From Mortierella sp. BCC40632 (lineage: Eukaryota > Mortierellomycota > Mortierellomycetes > Mortierellales > Mortierellaceae), in contig WAEK01000022.1 of NCBI GenBank assembly GCA_011634665.1, forward strand, positions 124,001 through 188,000: 64,000 bases of DNA, in the 5' to 3' direction. Made by a program: the position numbers and the translations under genes. Positions 24,953-38,217 of this stretch are shown here, one piece after another; position 1 is the first letter of the stretch, and every line of letters begins with the position of its first letter. The notes beneath the pieces were generated by a model. That model was not told where the DNA came from, ran no database searches, and was given only the letters and a program-made list of their open reading frames with translations.

Positions 24953-27119
24953 TCACTCCCAAGGGTTGTCAAACACTTCCTGGGCAGATACATCCTTATC
25001 GAGGTCATCCTTGGGCATTTGCATCATTGCCAGAACCTTGTCCGTCGCTTGGTTTACAGCAGAGGTTGGACCCAGAAAATCAGGATCCATTGAGGCTGCT
25101 TCTACCGCATCCAGAATATTCCATTGCTTGGTCAAAGTCGAGCCCGACGTCATCGTGTACGCTGTAGACTGGTTCATCGGTGGTCCTGCGAGGCTCTGCC
25201 CCGGGCCCTTGATGGACGATGCTCCTCCATAAGGTCTCCTGGAACCCGCCGAAAAGATCTCATCAAACCCACCCATCTCGGCCTCCATCGACATGGTCGA
25301 GAGCGTATTGCTTAACTGTGTGTCCGCCCTGGCTGTTGTTGTTGACGTTGTTGTCGAAAATAATGATGATGACTTGGATGTTGTTGATGGGGACGTTGTT
25401 GATGCTATTGAGGGTTTAGTCGTGGTAAAGGCGATCTCGGTCAGGAACCCGCCACTGCTGCCTGAGGGGTCGGATTGGGTATAGTCCACCACTTGGACGG
25501 TCGTTGTATTTGTTGTCAACTTGGTACTCTCCAACGAATCTACAAGTGAATTCATCCATGGATTGGCCGCATCCGACACATCCTCGCCCAATGAAAATCC
25601 AGATCCCGTCTTAAGATGACCCGTCGTACTTGTCTTGACTGTCGTACTTGCCGAGACTGATCCTGATAACGGGCCCACAGAATCCAGGAACGAGCCCATC
25701 GAAGAGAGAGCAGGACTCGCCATCTGTGAAGGAATGTTGTTCAGGAATGCTCCTCCGGATCCTGAAAAATCGAGTCCATCCGCAAAGGCTACCGCGGCAT
25801 CATCGGGGATCACAATCTGGATCGGTACTGTGGCACTCGACGAAGATGATGTGGGCGAAACAGCCTCTGTCCGTGAGTCGTTCTCTGCAGTAGAGTTGGA
25901 GGTGGCCGGGGTTCGAACTGTGGAAATGACGTTGGGAGAGGAGGATCGAGAGATGGACTGGAACGTCTCAATGGATTGAGAGGTCGGTGATGGGGTCCAG
26001 TCCATGGCAGGTTTATCCGAAAGAGGTCCCTGCGAGAGAGGGTTGGCAACCATCGAGTTAGTCGAGGTGGGAGCTGGTTTTGGTTGGACATGACTGCTGT
26101 TCTTTCGACTAGCATTTGATTTTGATGAAGGCTGCTGCTGCAGTGATGGAGGTGAGGAGGCAGAGGCCAGCGGTTCGAATGCTGCAGTCATGGATCGCGC
26201 TGCACTTTGCTTGACTCCTCCCGTGGGTAGAGTATCCTCTACAGAAACATCCTCACTCTGGAGACTGGCCGTGCTGGTGCTATCCCTGCTCTTGGTACTG
26301 GCGCGACTACTCGTCCGTGTCAGTGGCCCTACCCAGGATTTTGTTGAGGGCACGTCGCTATCCTCATCACCCGTCGATGGCTTGGTGCTTCCCCCAAGAG
26401 GTGAAGCATCCGGGTCTAGGATTGTTGTCGCTCCTGTAGCCCCAACACGGACGCCACCTCCAAGAGGTGGAGTGGGCACTCGCGATGACTGCTGAGAAGA
26501 AATGGACGGCGAACCACTGGTCACACGCGAGAGTGGAGGTGTCGATGTCCTTCTTGAGACAGAGGTTGACCCAGCTTCGCCAAACAACAGTTCCCGTTTG
26601 ACGGATGAGAGTGCGGATGAAGGGGCCGAAGGGGTATCAAAGAGAGATCCAGACGAGTCCTGCTGGGTCAAAGAAGAAAACAGGGCATTGTGCTGGAGTC
26701 TGGAGGAGCTACGTGAAGTCGAGGTCGAGCCAGGAGGGGAAGAGCGAGATGTCGAAGTTGGCGAAGTAGGTGGTGGAGGCGAGAGTGTAGCCTTGACAGA
26801 GGAGGCGGCACTCTTTGTAGTGGTGGTCGTAGCGGTGACAGGCGGGATAAGGGCTGCAAGGGGGTCCCTATAGAGATCCCCTGATGCAGAGAGCCGACTC
26901 GACCTGCTGGAGGCCGAGGATGTGTCTACAAGATGATGATGAGGTGGGACAAGGCCAGAGAAAGGGAATCATTAGCGTGGAATGGGGCGTGCAGATTGCA
27001 GAGAAAAGCCTCAGCGATGGACAAAGACGACGCGCAACAAGGTTAGAATCAAACCTACCGCTAGAGTCGCCAAATAGATGACCAAACTTTGAGATTGCGG
27101 TCGCTTTGCGCTGCGACAT
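24953..27119 (-). CDS. Ser/Thr/Pro-rich protein of unknown function
   Basis: Two exons, 27119-27059 and 26925-24953, joined by a GT-AG intron of 133 nt, giving 677 residues. Most of the chain is low-complexity Ser, Thr, Pro and Ala. Only the ends look structured: an N-terminal segment (AISKFGHLFGDSSG, then DLYRDPLAALIPP), a middle run of short hydrophobic islands set in Gly/Ser (AFLNNIP, GFLTEIAF, GGFDEIFSAG), and a C-terminal helix-like segment (WNILDAVEAASMDPDFLG to AQEVFDNPWE). The short Phe motifs (LFGD, FDEIF, NPW) resemble peptides that bind trafficking adaptors, but that is a guess. I do not recognise the family. The start is the first ATG of the frame, and a continuous frame across the junction supports the intron. 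Confidence 0.75.
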
Positions 27120-28499
27120 TAGGGCTTCAATGAGGAGAACACATGCATCGCGTGCAAAATGCGATCGAGAAAAGCCCAGAAGAGGGGGGTGGTCGAGTTA
27201 TCGCCAGCCTCCTGGAACTCTGGAAGTTCAGATTCAGAACGTCACATGTGCATCATTAAATCCCTGCTTCTTTGGCTTCCATGCTCCTTTGATTCTATGT
27301 TGCAACGACGCTGCTTTCTACTTTTATGCCTCGCTTGCTGAACCAGTTGCTCAACCATCATCATTATCAAGTCTCAATATGTGAGCCCATGCCTACTTAT
27401 TTTCTTTTTTCTTTTTTGCCTGTTGTTGCGAACACATTTCTCAGGTTCATAGTGTCCCTCCTAATCGCCAAAGAGTAGCAAGAAAGTACCGGTCTACACA
27501 TGAGAGCACGACTATGAAGTGCTAAGTCTTTTGGGAGTGATAGTAGCGATCGTGAACACGCCGGCTGTGCAGTTCGTGGGCACTTACACCCTTCATCTCG
27601 CCCCCATCGAGCCTTGAGCTACCTTCCTGCATACCCTTCTTCTTTGATCCTGTCTAGGCTCTTTCTTTCCATTTGATTTTCAAGAACTCCTTCTTGCCCA
27701 TTCCTACAATAGCAGTGCCATAGGACACTTGAGTAAGTATTAGAGTTAGGGGAGAAAGGAAAGTCCTACTCGATAGCCTTGCGGTACCTGAGATCACAGA
27801 TGCCTGGTATGAGTAACATGCCCTAAAGAGCAACTATCAGTAGACTATTTTAGATGGTATAAAATCGTATCATCCTATAGACTATTAACGATGGAGTATA
27901 ATGTGTAGTGTAGTTGGAAGAGAGAAGACTGAGGAATGACCATAAAGGAGAACGACAAGGTGATGGATGAGAGATGGTAGTTCATGTCAGAAATGGTCAG
28001 CGAATATTCTGCAAAGACATGCGGCCGAATCTTACTGGGAAGGATCCTCAGTCGGATCAAGGTTCGCCATTGATAAGCCGCGCTGCCTCAAAGGACCCAT
28101 GGCTGCTCACAATACTTATGGCCAGCGCAGTCCCACCCCGTTTCAATAGAAAACAGGAGAGACTGTAGGCCGTCTCGAAACGGATGGCTTCGACACCATT
28201 GTTCAAATAGGGAACGCGAGGCAACGAACAGATATATGTTGGGCTGGAAAGCAAGATTGGGGTTAGGGACGTGAAAGTGTCTCCAATCTTTAATTTTTGC
28301 GGATCAAAATCACTTCTCGGAAAAGTGCTTTTCCAACCAATGCTCCCTCCCTGAAAGAGTATCCCTTTCAACAGGCGCCTGACAAAGAACCTAAGAAAAC
28401 GTATTTTTAGGGAGAGGAGGCGAGTATGAAGCCATGCTCAACTGCAGTTTTATCGTCACCCGTCCAAATAGGACAGTACTGTCTCTTCATTCAGAATCC
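27120..28499. other. Spacer upstream of the Ser/Thr-rich gene
   Basis: About 1.4 kb with no recognisable gene. It holds the upstream region of the Ser/Thr-rich gene at one side and the 3' flank of Gemin3 at the other. The small frames here lack motifs. Confidence 0.5.
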
Positions 28500-30831
28500 T
28501 TACATAAATGGAGGCATAAACCTGCCTGGAAACAAAGGTATGTCTGGTGGTAGGAAATGACCTGGATAGCTCGATGACGTATCGGATAGCCCCATATTAG
28601 TAGACTGAGGATACGAATGGTCTGCATAGATATTGTGTTGCATCATGCCAGGAGAGTAAAGAGTCGGATATAGGGTTGCTGATTGCCAGTAGAAATGGCT
28701 TGGATCCATGTAATGGTACTGATAGTTCCAGTCAGATCTGTCTTCACCATTCCCGTTCTCATCATCCCTATCCTCGTCATCCCTATCCTCACCACCTCTG
28801 TCTCCATCATCCCCATCCTCATCATCCCTGTCTTCATCATCCTTGTCTTCATCACTCCTGTCTTCATCACCCCTGTCTTCACCGTCCCAGCTTTCGTCAT
28901 TCCTGTCTTCGTCGTTCCTGTCTCTGCCATCCTTGCCGTTGTTAATACCGTCTATGTCCAAGGTTCTATTAAGATGTAAATTATTTTGGAGCGCCTTGAA
29001 TTGGTTTTCGGCCTTCGGGTTTCGATGCGGGATAGAAAACACTTGTGCAGCATTCTGTAGATCGTAGTTATCCTCGGATTTTGAGTTGTTTTTCTGTCTC
29101 TTTGACGAATGAAGATTTTCTCTGCCCGTTGGTGGAGGCAATCCTTCATCAACAATCGCTTCAGAAATGGTCAATGATTCCTCTTCAATTGAAATTCTAT
29201 CATTGCTGCCATTCTCGGCAACCTGTTCGTCCCGATCTCGCTTGTGTTCACTTCTTGTTGCCTTCAACAACTCGTACTGCTCCTGGTCCTCGATCGTTTG
29301 TAGTGGACGCTCTTGGTGTCGGCATTGACTCCGATCCAGGATCTGACGGAACGACTTGTCTTCCTGCGATATCTCTTGGATAGTAATCCCAAAATCTCGG
29401 TGTAGGATATTAATTGTCCCCAGCTCCTTGTCATCGACAATGCTGACTGCTAGCCCCGTTGTTCCATAGCGGCCTGTTCGACCGATACGATGTAGATACG
29501 TCTCAGGATCCCTTGGCAGGTCCAGGTTCACTACTAGATTGACTCGGTCAATATCTATGCCACGAGCAATCTGGTATTTAGGGTGTTAACACTAGGGCAT
29601 GATTTGACTTTGCTCACATCAAACGGATCAATTCATGAGCTAAAGTGAATGACTTACCAAATCACTACAAACCAACACACGCAACTCAAACTTTCGAGCC
29701 TTCGACATCACAGCCAACCGATCGGCTTGTGAAATATTCGAGGAGATGTGCATGGCTGGCCATCCTGCTCGATTCAGAAATTTGACGAGATCTCCAGCTC
29801 GAGAGTGGTGATTTAGAAACACAATCGCCTGGTAGAATGGGACATGTGTCAACAGATTTTCTAGCTCCGTATACTTTGCTTCCATGGTCTGTATCTGCTG
29901 TAAGAATACTGTGTTTGATTTTTGTCCCGCACTCAACGTTACTGCCTTGTAGTATTGCAAAACACCTAAAATCGATAGAATATACATCATTTAGAAGTCT
30001 TCACTCACGTTACTGAACGCGATATAGGAGCATCGGACTAAAGATTCCCTCTGGCCTGCGCTTACCTTCAAGTTCTGGTACACCATTCGAGAGCATTATA
30101 TACACAGGGTTTTTGACCAGTGTGTCCAGTTTTCCTAACAGGTCATCGTCGTATGTGGCCGAGAATGCCATGACCTGCTTATCCTCCCTCATATGTCTGG
30201 CAATCTCGAACACATCGCTTCTAAAGCAATCCTCCATCAGCTTATCGGCCTCATCTAGCACCAAAAGCCGGATATTGCTCGTTTTCAGCTGTCCTGACTC
30301 GACCAATGCTCGAAGACGCCCTGGTGTCCCGACGACGATGGAACAATCCTTTAGGTTTTCTTTGTCCATCTTTACAGGCAATCCTCCAATCATAGCATGG
30401 CATATGATGGCGTCTTCTAATCCTTCCCGCGTGAGACTAAGAATGACCTCCTGGATTTGAACAGCGATCTCTCTCGTGGGTGCTACAATCACAGCATGCG
30501 GCTCTTGTGGCTGCCTTTGCTGCTCCTGAAAGGATGTTTGGTCGTTTGATGTTGGTACATTTCCTGCCACGTATCCAGGAATAGAAAGTTTGCTGAGGAC
30601 AGCCTCGATGGCGATAACACTAAAGACGATTGTCTTTCCTGTGCCCGACTTGGCCTGTGCAATCAGATCCAGGCCGAGTCGCCCAAATGGAATAGTCTTG
30701 AGCTGGATTGGGGATGGTCTACGGTACCCAGCAGCAAAGAGGCCCTGGAGAAGTCTCTCATTCGAAACCAAGGATGAAAAATCGAGGTCTTCGTTGATTT
30801 GGACATCCTTGGAATGGAAGTGGTCTGTCAT
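28500..30831 (-). CDS. DEAD-box RNA helicase, Gemin3/DDX20-like
   Basis: Three exons (30831-30066, 29965-29658, 29570-28500), 714 residues. The helicase core is complete: Q-motif region ([15 protein letters not shown]), AKSGTGKT at residues 59-66, PTRE 117-120, TPGR 168-171, DEAD 192-195, SAT 223-225, then ARGID and [10 protein letters not shown] in the second RecA domain. The [15 protein letters not shown] and [21 protein letters not shown] blocks fit the DDX20/Gemin3 subfamily best. DDX20 works with SMN in spliceosomal snRNP assembly, which suits this intron-rich genome. The C-terminal third is different: a roughly 65-residue Asp/Glu/Arg repeat (units such as [11 protein letters not shown] at about 28735-28930), then a Tyr/Pro/Ser-rich tail. 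The gene is divergent from the syntaxin-8 gene across 271 bp. Assignment to the subfamily is inferred from motif context. Confidence 0.88.
28735..28935. repeat. Degenerate minisatellite coding for a charged Asp/Glu/Arg repeat
   Basis: Imperfect tandem units based on ATCATCCCTGTCTTC-like 15-mers (plus strand) in the last exon of the Gemin3-like gene. All variants keep the reading frame, so the repeat is translated. Confidence 0.75.
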
Positions 30832-31102
30832 GACCTGTCAGGTATTGTCGACAGAAGGGGGGAGCACAACCACATACTTTTTTTTTTTTTTTGTGAGAGC
30901 GCCCTCGTGACTGTTGGCATTCTGTATGCCGCCCAGCTGCACATGAACTCTTCTCCTCCCGCCTTTGTCCTTTTTGCATCCGTCCATTCACTCTTTCAAG
31001 CATACCTCAAACCACAAAAGCACATCCTCCTTTGCTGCTTCCCACTCCCCTCATTTCGGCTTTCAGGATACCAACTATTTCATCGATAGCCAACCGCACA
31101 CC

Positions 31103-31646
31103 ATGGCCACTGAAACGAAGTGGGGCTCGAAGCTGGGGCTCATTGCTGACAGTACCCTGGTGACCGTTTACGAGCGCAATCGTTGTCGAGCCAATGGCCT
31201 TAGCTCTACCTCACAGGACAAAACCATAGACAAGAACATGCCACGGCTTCGAGAGGGGCTCCAGCAACTGGAACAAGAGCTTTCGCAAGCAGAACAAGAT
31301 GGTTCAGTGTATGTCCTTCGACGTTCTTTTTAAAATGCTTGGCAAAAAAAACAGTACCTTCATACCAAGGCTCTTTTTTTCTTTTACGTGTTTTAAACAC
31401 TTGCAACATTTGAACCTAACAGGATCATGACCCCAAATTTTCTAAACAAAAAAAAATAACCCTAGACCTTCAAAGGAACTTGAAGCTAGAGAAGACACGT
31501 TGATCAAATTACAGGAACAGCTTGAAAAGTTGGAGGCTTTGCTTCAGGATAAAGACGATGCCGATGCTCGGTAGGTCACTCTAAAACTAACCCGATTCCA
31601 ACCATTGACTTACTCGATTTGGGCGACAATGACCAAGGCTACTCTA

Positions 31647-31691
<45 letters not shown>

Positions 31692-32358
31692 GAATTCTGA
31701 CAGACTCTTTGCCTTGACTCTTTTTGGCGAGACAGAGCAGTGCTACTCGGCCTAAATCAACCCTCTCCTAGGAGTAGTTCTCGTTCAAAAATTGTACGGT
31801 TCTCGGAGGATGAGGTCGAGGTCGATAACCTCGACAACAGTCAAATGCTCCAGCTCCAACAAAGAATAGTTGAAGGTAAGCCTTACCCAGAATTCGTAGT
31901 ATTTATTTTTCCGTCGATTCTAGATACACGCATGCATCGCCAACGTCTGGAGTGTTAACGGGTAAACCACCTTCTTTATCCGTATTAGACCAAGATCGGA
32001 ATTTGGACCGACTGAGCGAGGCTGTTGGTAGACAACGAGAAGTTGGAATAATGATTGGAGACGAACTGGATTCACACATGGTTCTCCTAGACGACACTGA
32101 TCACCTTGTTGATAGTACTGCAAGCAGACTGGACACTGCAAGAAAGCGGCTAAATCGAGTTGCGGACAAAACCAAGGGCGGCCGTGAGTCCTTTTTTTTT
32201 TTTTTTTTTACTTGACAAAGACAGGTGCACCGCCAAAAGACACGCGCCAGACAGTATTAACTGACATTGACTTTTTTTTTTTAACTTCCCTCTTTGTAGG
32301 CTCTTGGTTGATCATCCTTGCACTGGTAGTTATCCTCGTCATTCTCCTCAAGACCTAA
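31103..32358 (+). CDS. Syntaxin-8-like Qc-SNARE
   Basis: Five exons (31103-31308, 31466-31570, 31736-31875, 31989-32183, 32300-32358), 234 residues, the usual length of syntaxin-8. The N-terminal part has a helical bundle-like, Gln/Glu-rich segment. Exon 4 carries the SNARE helix (QDRNLDRLSEAVGRQREVG onward) with heptad hydrophobics and the central layer Gln expected near MIGDELDSH. Exon 5 is a single C-terminal membrane anchor (SWLIILALVVILVILL) followed by only two residues, so the protein is tail-anchored. Syntaxin-8 type Qc-SNAREs act in late endosome and vacuole fusion. The intron before exon 3 contains an A41 homopolymer. An AATAAA lies at 32457. Yeast Syn8/Tlg1-type relatives are the alternative. 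Confidence 0.87.
31649..31689. repeat. A41 homopolymer in a syntaxin-8 intron
   Basis: Forty-one consecutive A on the sense strand, 46 nt upstream of the exon 3 acceptor. It is the longest homopolymer I saw in the window. Confidence 0.85.
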
Positions 32359-32456
32359 ACAGACACGGCAGTCGGGATACCATGTTTTGCACTCCACAGC
32401 CACCTCTTCCGATCATATCGTTTCCGTTCCTTCGCGTTGGTGGACTGCAAACGACA

Positions 32457-32462
32457 AATAAA
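32457..32462 (+). terminator. Polyadenylation signal of the syntaxin-8 gene
   Basis: AATAAA 99 nt after the stop codon ending at 32358. Confidence 0.55.
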
Positions 32463-32845
32463 GAGCATACAACAGTCTTCGGGATTCATTTTTAGTCATA
32501 CTGCGCTGTGTGTATCCGAGCACCCTATTTTTTTTTTCTTTTGGCCATTGGCCACTGGCCACTGGCCTTTGCGCAGGCACAACACTCTCGATGCCTAGTT
32601 CCTAGTTGTCTCCAAAGAGGTCGACTCAAGAAAATATTGCAAAAAAAAAAAAGAAGCGGTGAGTAAAGTTCTCTTGGTTGATCCAAGAAAAGGTCACGCC
32701 AAAAAAAAAAAACTCCCCTCCTATTTGTACCTCCCGCTCCACCATCTCTTTCTTCCTCCGCATTCCGTTCCCCCGCATTTATTCCCTCTACCCTCCACCC
32801 CACACACACTTCCAAGAAATCAACCACTCCTCCGTCGTTACCATC

Positions 32846-34334
<1,489 letters not shown>

Positions 34335-34522
34335 AATATCTTCTAAATTTGCCTTGCCTTCATTTCTTTAAATGAAAGCAAACCAAAGCAATTAAAATGT
34401 GTATAGCCATTGTTTCAAAACATCTCCAATTTTTTTTTAATTTGGTATTCCATATGGACGCCAGCATGCTGAACTTTTCTCGTGAGAAGAGGGAAAGAGA
34501 GAGTGTGTGAATATGGAGTCCT

Positions 34523-35964
34523 CTAGATGATGCGGTCCATGTCTCTGGCGTAGAACATAGTCTGCTTGATGATCTGGTCTGCAGGGATACTGATCTTTTC
34601 GTCCGCATCTGAATGGAAGTAAGCCTTTTGCTCTACGGGGTTGACCTTCCAGTTTCTCTGCAAAAAGCGATCAAGGATAAAAAATCAAATTGTTGTTTAG
34701 CTTCATTTTCAGCACATGTAGCAACAGTTAGAAACAGGCCCAGTGACGCGTAAAAGGGCAACATACCTCCTTTGCAAAGTTCAAGATATCCTCCATGTTT
34801 GTAAAGAACAACAGAGTGCCTGCATCCTTCAAAGGCAAACTCGTGTATGCCTTTTCGCTGCAGCTAGCGATTTCGTTCCTATATGGTGATACAATGAAGA
34901 GACTCCGATCGTCAGTTCCTGTGACGATCAAAATGGCCAAACTATCGCAGTCGAACATGAGCAAGATCCCGACATCTACAACCGACTTTTTCGCCTCCTT
35001 ACCTGATGGTGTCCATTAAGATGTCGATGAAGAAGAGATACTCCTTTGAGGGGACATCTGACCTTGAACTCCACACACGATTGTAGCTTCCTTCCATCAG
35101 AGATTGCTCTAGTTTGATTGGATACTGAATGACTGGGTTGCTGTGCAATTGCGATGGGTCAATCGTCTCTAGTGCGGTATGGAAGTCAGAGATCCGGTTC
35201 TGGGAGAGCAGGCAGAGCAGGTTGAGACCGATGAGATTGTACTTTATGGGAGAAGGGGGGAGGTTGCTATCAGATGGTAGATGGTGTGTAGAGGTGAGTT
35301 ACAAGGCGTCGAACATGAATAGCGTGCTTTCGCCAACATCATTCCTCTGAAATCAAACATGATTGTAGAGAGGCTGTACCTGTAGTCGTTGTAGTAGGTC
35401 TGGAGTTGTGCCATATAACGCTCAAACGAAGGGATATCCTTCATACGAACGCTCCACTGCGCTCCGATCTCAAGAACATCGCCTAGTTGCGATCGCATCG
35501 TTTCCAGAGAGTTTCGAGTTTTAGAGTAAGTATTCTGTTGGCAAAAACTCACTTCATAGTCACTCTCTATCCTTTCCTCGCCAGTGTCCAGAGATCTGGC
35601 TTCATACTTACGTGCTACAGTAAGCTCCTCGACATTGCTGTGCTTGTCCTCATGCGTCAGGTACTGCAACTCTATCAAGGCGATCTGTCAAAAGAGGAAC
35701 CGATTGAGTTGACTGTCGTTAGAAACGCTGTTCCCATCCTCATTTTGTACCCCAAGGCACCGTCCGCCAGGTGGAGACCAAAGCTGCTGCCGCCCAATGG
35801 TACTCTTTTCCTCCCGAATGACCATTTTTCATGGGACAAGGGGACATCGAAATGCTGACCTTGAGCTGCGAAAGAAACTGTCCACATTTGTCGAGGTTGG
35901 GGTTGGCCGAGTTGAATTCCTGGCTAAGTGCCTGTGCCAAACGCTTGACTTCTGTAAGGGCCAT
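34523..35964 (-). CDS. RPN12: 26S proteasome regulatory subunit Rpn12/PSMD8
   Basis: Six exons (35964-35860, 35684-35612, 35482-35380, 35266-35003, 34878-34767, 34657-34523), 263 residues. It is a lid component of the 19S regulatory particle. Hallmarks are [13 protein letters not shown] (across the exon 2/3 junction), [37 protein letters not shown] and [15 protein letters not shown], all close to animal PSMD8, followed by the PCI-type C-terminal domain. The exon 3 start was set at 35482: an upstream acceptor would leave a stop, whereas this one restores the conserved motif exactly. The gene converges with BNA6. Confidence 0.94.
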
Positions 35965-37842
35965 GATGTTGCGATTCTCTTTTTTTTCTTCTTCTTCTTC
36001 TTTCCTCTGTTGGATAAAGCAAATTGTCACTCGAGATAGATGGAATGGGGTTGTGGTGGTATCGGTCAAAGGCGTTGTGCTAGTCTTTGGGTAGTAGAGA
36101 ACAGAAGACGTACGCGTAAAAGACGAGGCCAGCGTCCACCCAGGACGGGCGAGAATTTTACGTCACCGAATTTTTTTGGCTTTCTCCGCACATGTCTGTA
36201 TCAAGGAACCATACCACTTGTGTTAGCCTGAGTTGGCTCTTGAGGTGTCAACTTACCTACCGAATTTGGCTATTTAACCAGACAAACTCAGGCAGCGTCC
36301 AAGAAAATACATCTTTGTCGATGGCCCTCCACATTCCTACATACTAGATCGCCCCGTATGAGGATTCTCCTTCCTAGCAAGACTAGTCTTTTTTTAAGGA
36401 CAGTACCACTTGCCACAAGCTCTTTTGTGCTTCTATAACTCCCAAGACCTTCAATAGAGGATACCAAGCTTGAAGATACGACGCTTCAAACTAAGCTTTA
36501 TCGAGTATTACTATCCTAGTAGCGAAACACTTTTATTAGCCAATTTTTTCTTTTGGCAAACATTCTCCCTGGTGGAGCTAAAATCAGACGACAATCGCCT
36601 TTTTTCTGCCATGCATACCATTTCCGAGCAAGATAGTCGACACAATTCTCAACATTCGTTCAAATGATGTCTCGTGAGCTGCCCTTTTTGTGTCTATTGG
36701 CAACAGATAAACTTTGGTTGCACACAAGACTTTATGGTTACAGTCTATTTATCTAGGAAGCGACCCACTGCATTTCCTGCTTTGATAGGCATACCAGAAA
36801 AAAATGCAGGCAGAGTACACATCAATGGTAGAAGATAGAGCGACAGGCCAACGCATAATGAACTACATTACAGAATCCAAAGCAAGATGCAGGACGACAG
36901 TATGAACCAGCTATGCTCTCTTTACGGTTTGGAAACGGGTAAAGACCATGGTGTAATTCAAGCAAAGTAGAACAGGCACGCAAGAAATACGGAAATGGCA
37001 TGCTTGGAATCAAGAAGGGATTCGTTTGGGATCCAAGTTCTGTTGACAGGTGAACTAGCTTTTGAAGGCGGTGGCAACAAACTCGTCGATGATGCTGTAC
37101 TTTACGCCAGGCTATTTTCAGTGTTTAGGATCTGGATGAACAGCTCTATTAAACACAAAAAATGTTCCTGTAGCTCTTTATCTCATAATGTATAGTGGCT
37201 TTCATGGTTATTGAAGCTCAGGACAAGGAAGGCTGGATAGCTTTCAAGGAGCGTGTGGGTTAGATCGGTAACTGTCTGTCGTGTGAGCTTCATCTCTACA
37301 AAGATGTTCTTACCCCGTATAATACCCTAGTGCTACTCCTGGCAATAGAGTTACTTGAGATACTAATAGGTGTAATGATAGTAGTCCAGGTAACTCGGGC
37401 GTGACAAGTGGCTGGGACTACGATTGGGTCACCAAGGCCAGGTAAACCAAGACGACCGCAGATTCCATTGTAGGCCGTGAAATCGACCGATACTATGATG
37501 CCATTTCCTCGCCTCGTCAATGACACTGCTTTCCCAGAGCCGTGTAAAAAGTCGCAACGCAGGACGTTTTGATTCCAACTACATACAGCCAAGGAGCGCA
37601 CGTCCCCGCTTAACCCCGTCCCCCGCCTCTAGCGCTGTACGAGCTTACAACCTGGACCGGCTGCCCGCTGCCTGTTACCTGCAACGCCGTTACGGCCGTT
37701 ATAGCCGTTAACACCTCTACAGGTGCACACCGCACCTGATCGCCCACCCTGGCCCGTTGGCCTGGTGTCCAGATGGCCCGGTCAGGTTTGTATTCTGCGC
37801 TGGAAGAACTGCCCTCTCCCTTCTCTTTCCCTTCTCTCTTTC

Positions 37843-37922
<80 letters not shown>

Positions 37923-38217
37923 ACTCTCCTCTCCTCTCCTTCTCTCCTTCTCTCTCGCCTCTCGACCGCCTGTCCTCTCTTTTCTCTTTTGCAAATCCTG
38001 CGGCCGCTAATACCATTCCTACCACTCATTATTCCGTCTCGCGCCCGCGGTTGATTCCCCACATCAGGCCCCCCCTAGCCTCCACTCTGCCCCCCTACAG
38101 CTGGCTAAAACCCAAACCCTCTCTTCACAGTGGATATATCAGCGTAACGAGCAGCACTAGACAGCATCTTAACGCGAGGAATCAACCCAACCAAAACTCT
38201 CCAGAGAATACCAGACG
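35965..38217. other. Gene-free spacer between RPN12 and the kinase gene
   Basis: About 2.2 kb with no supported gene. The right part (from about 37800) is pyrimidine-rich and includes the (TC)39 tract; it probably holds the promoter and 5' UTR of the kinase gene. Frames through the tract are Ser-Leu or Arg-Glu artefacts. Confidence 0.55.
37844..37921. repeat. (TC)39 microsatellite
   Basis: A perfect 78-bp TC dinucleotide run, about 300 bp upstream of the kinase start codon. It is set in a longer pyrimidine-rich stretch (37810-37985). Confidence 0.95.

Noticed and set aside
35483..35611. Extension of RPN12 exon 3 upstream through the frame at 35244-35678
   Set aside because: It adds unconserved residues and breaks the [11 protein letters not shown] motif, which is restored by the acceptor at 35483.
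37757..38062. Open frames of repeated Ser-Leu (plus) and Arg-Glu (minus)
   Set aside because: They are translations of the (TC)n microsatellite, with no start context or conserved flanks.
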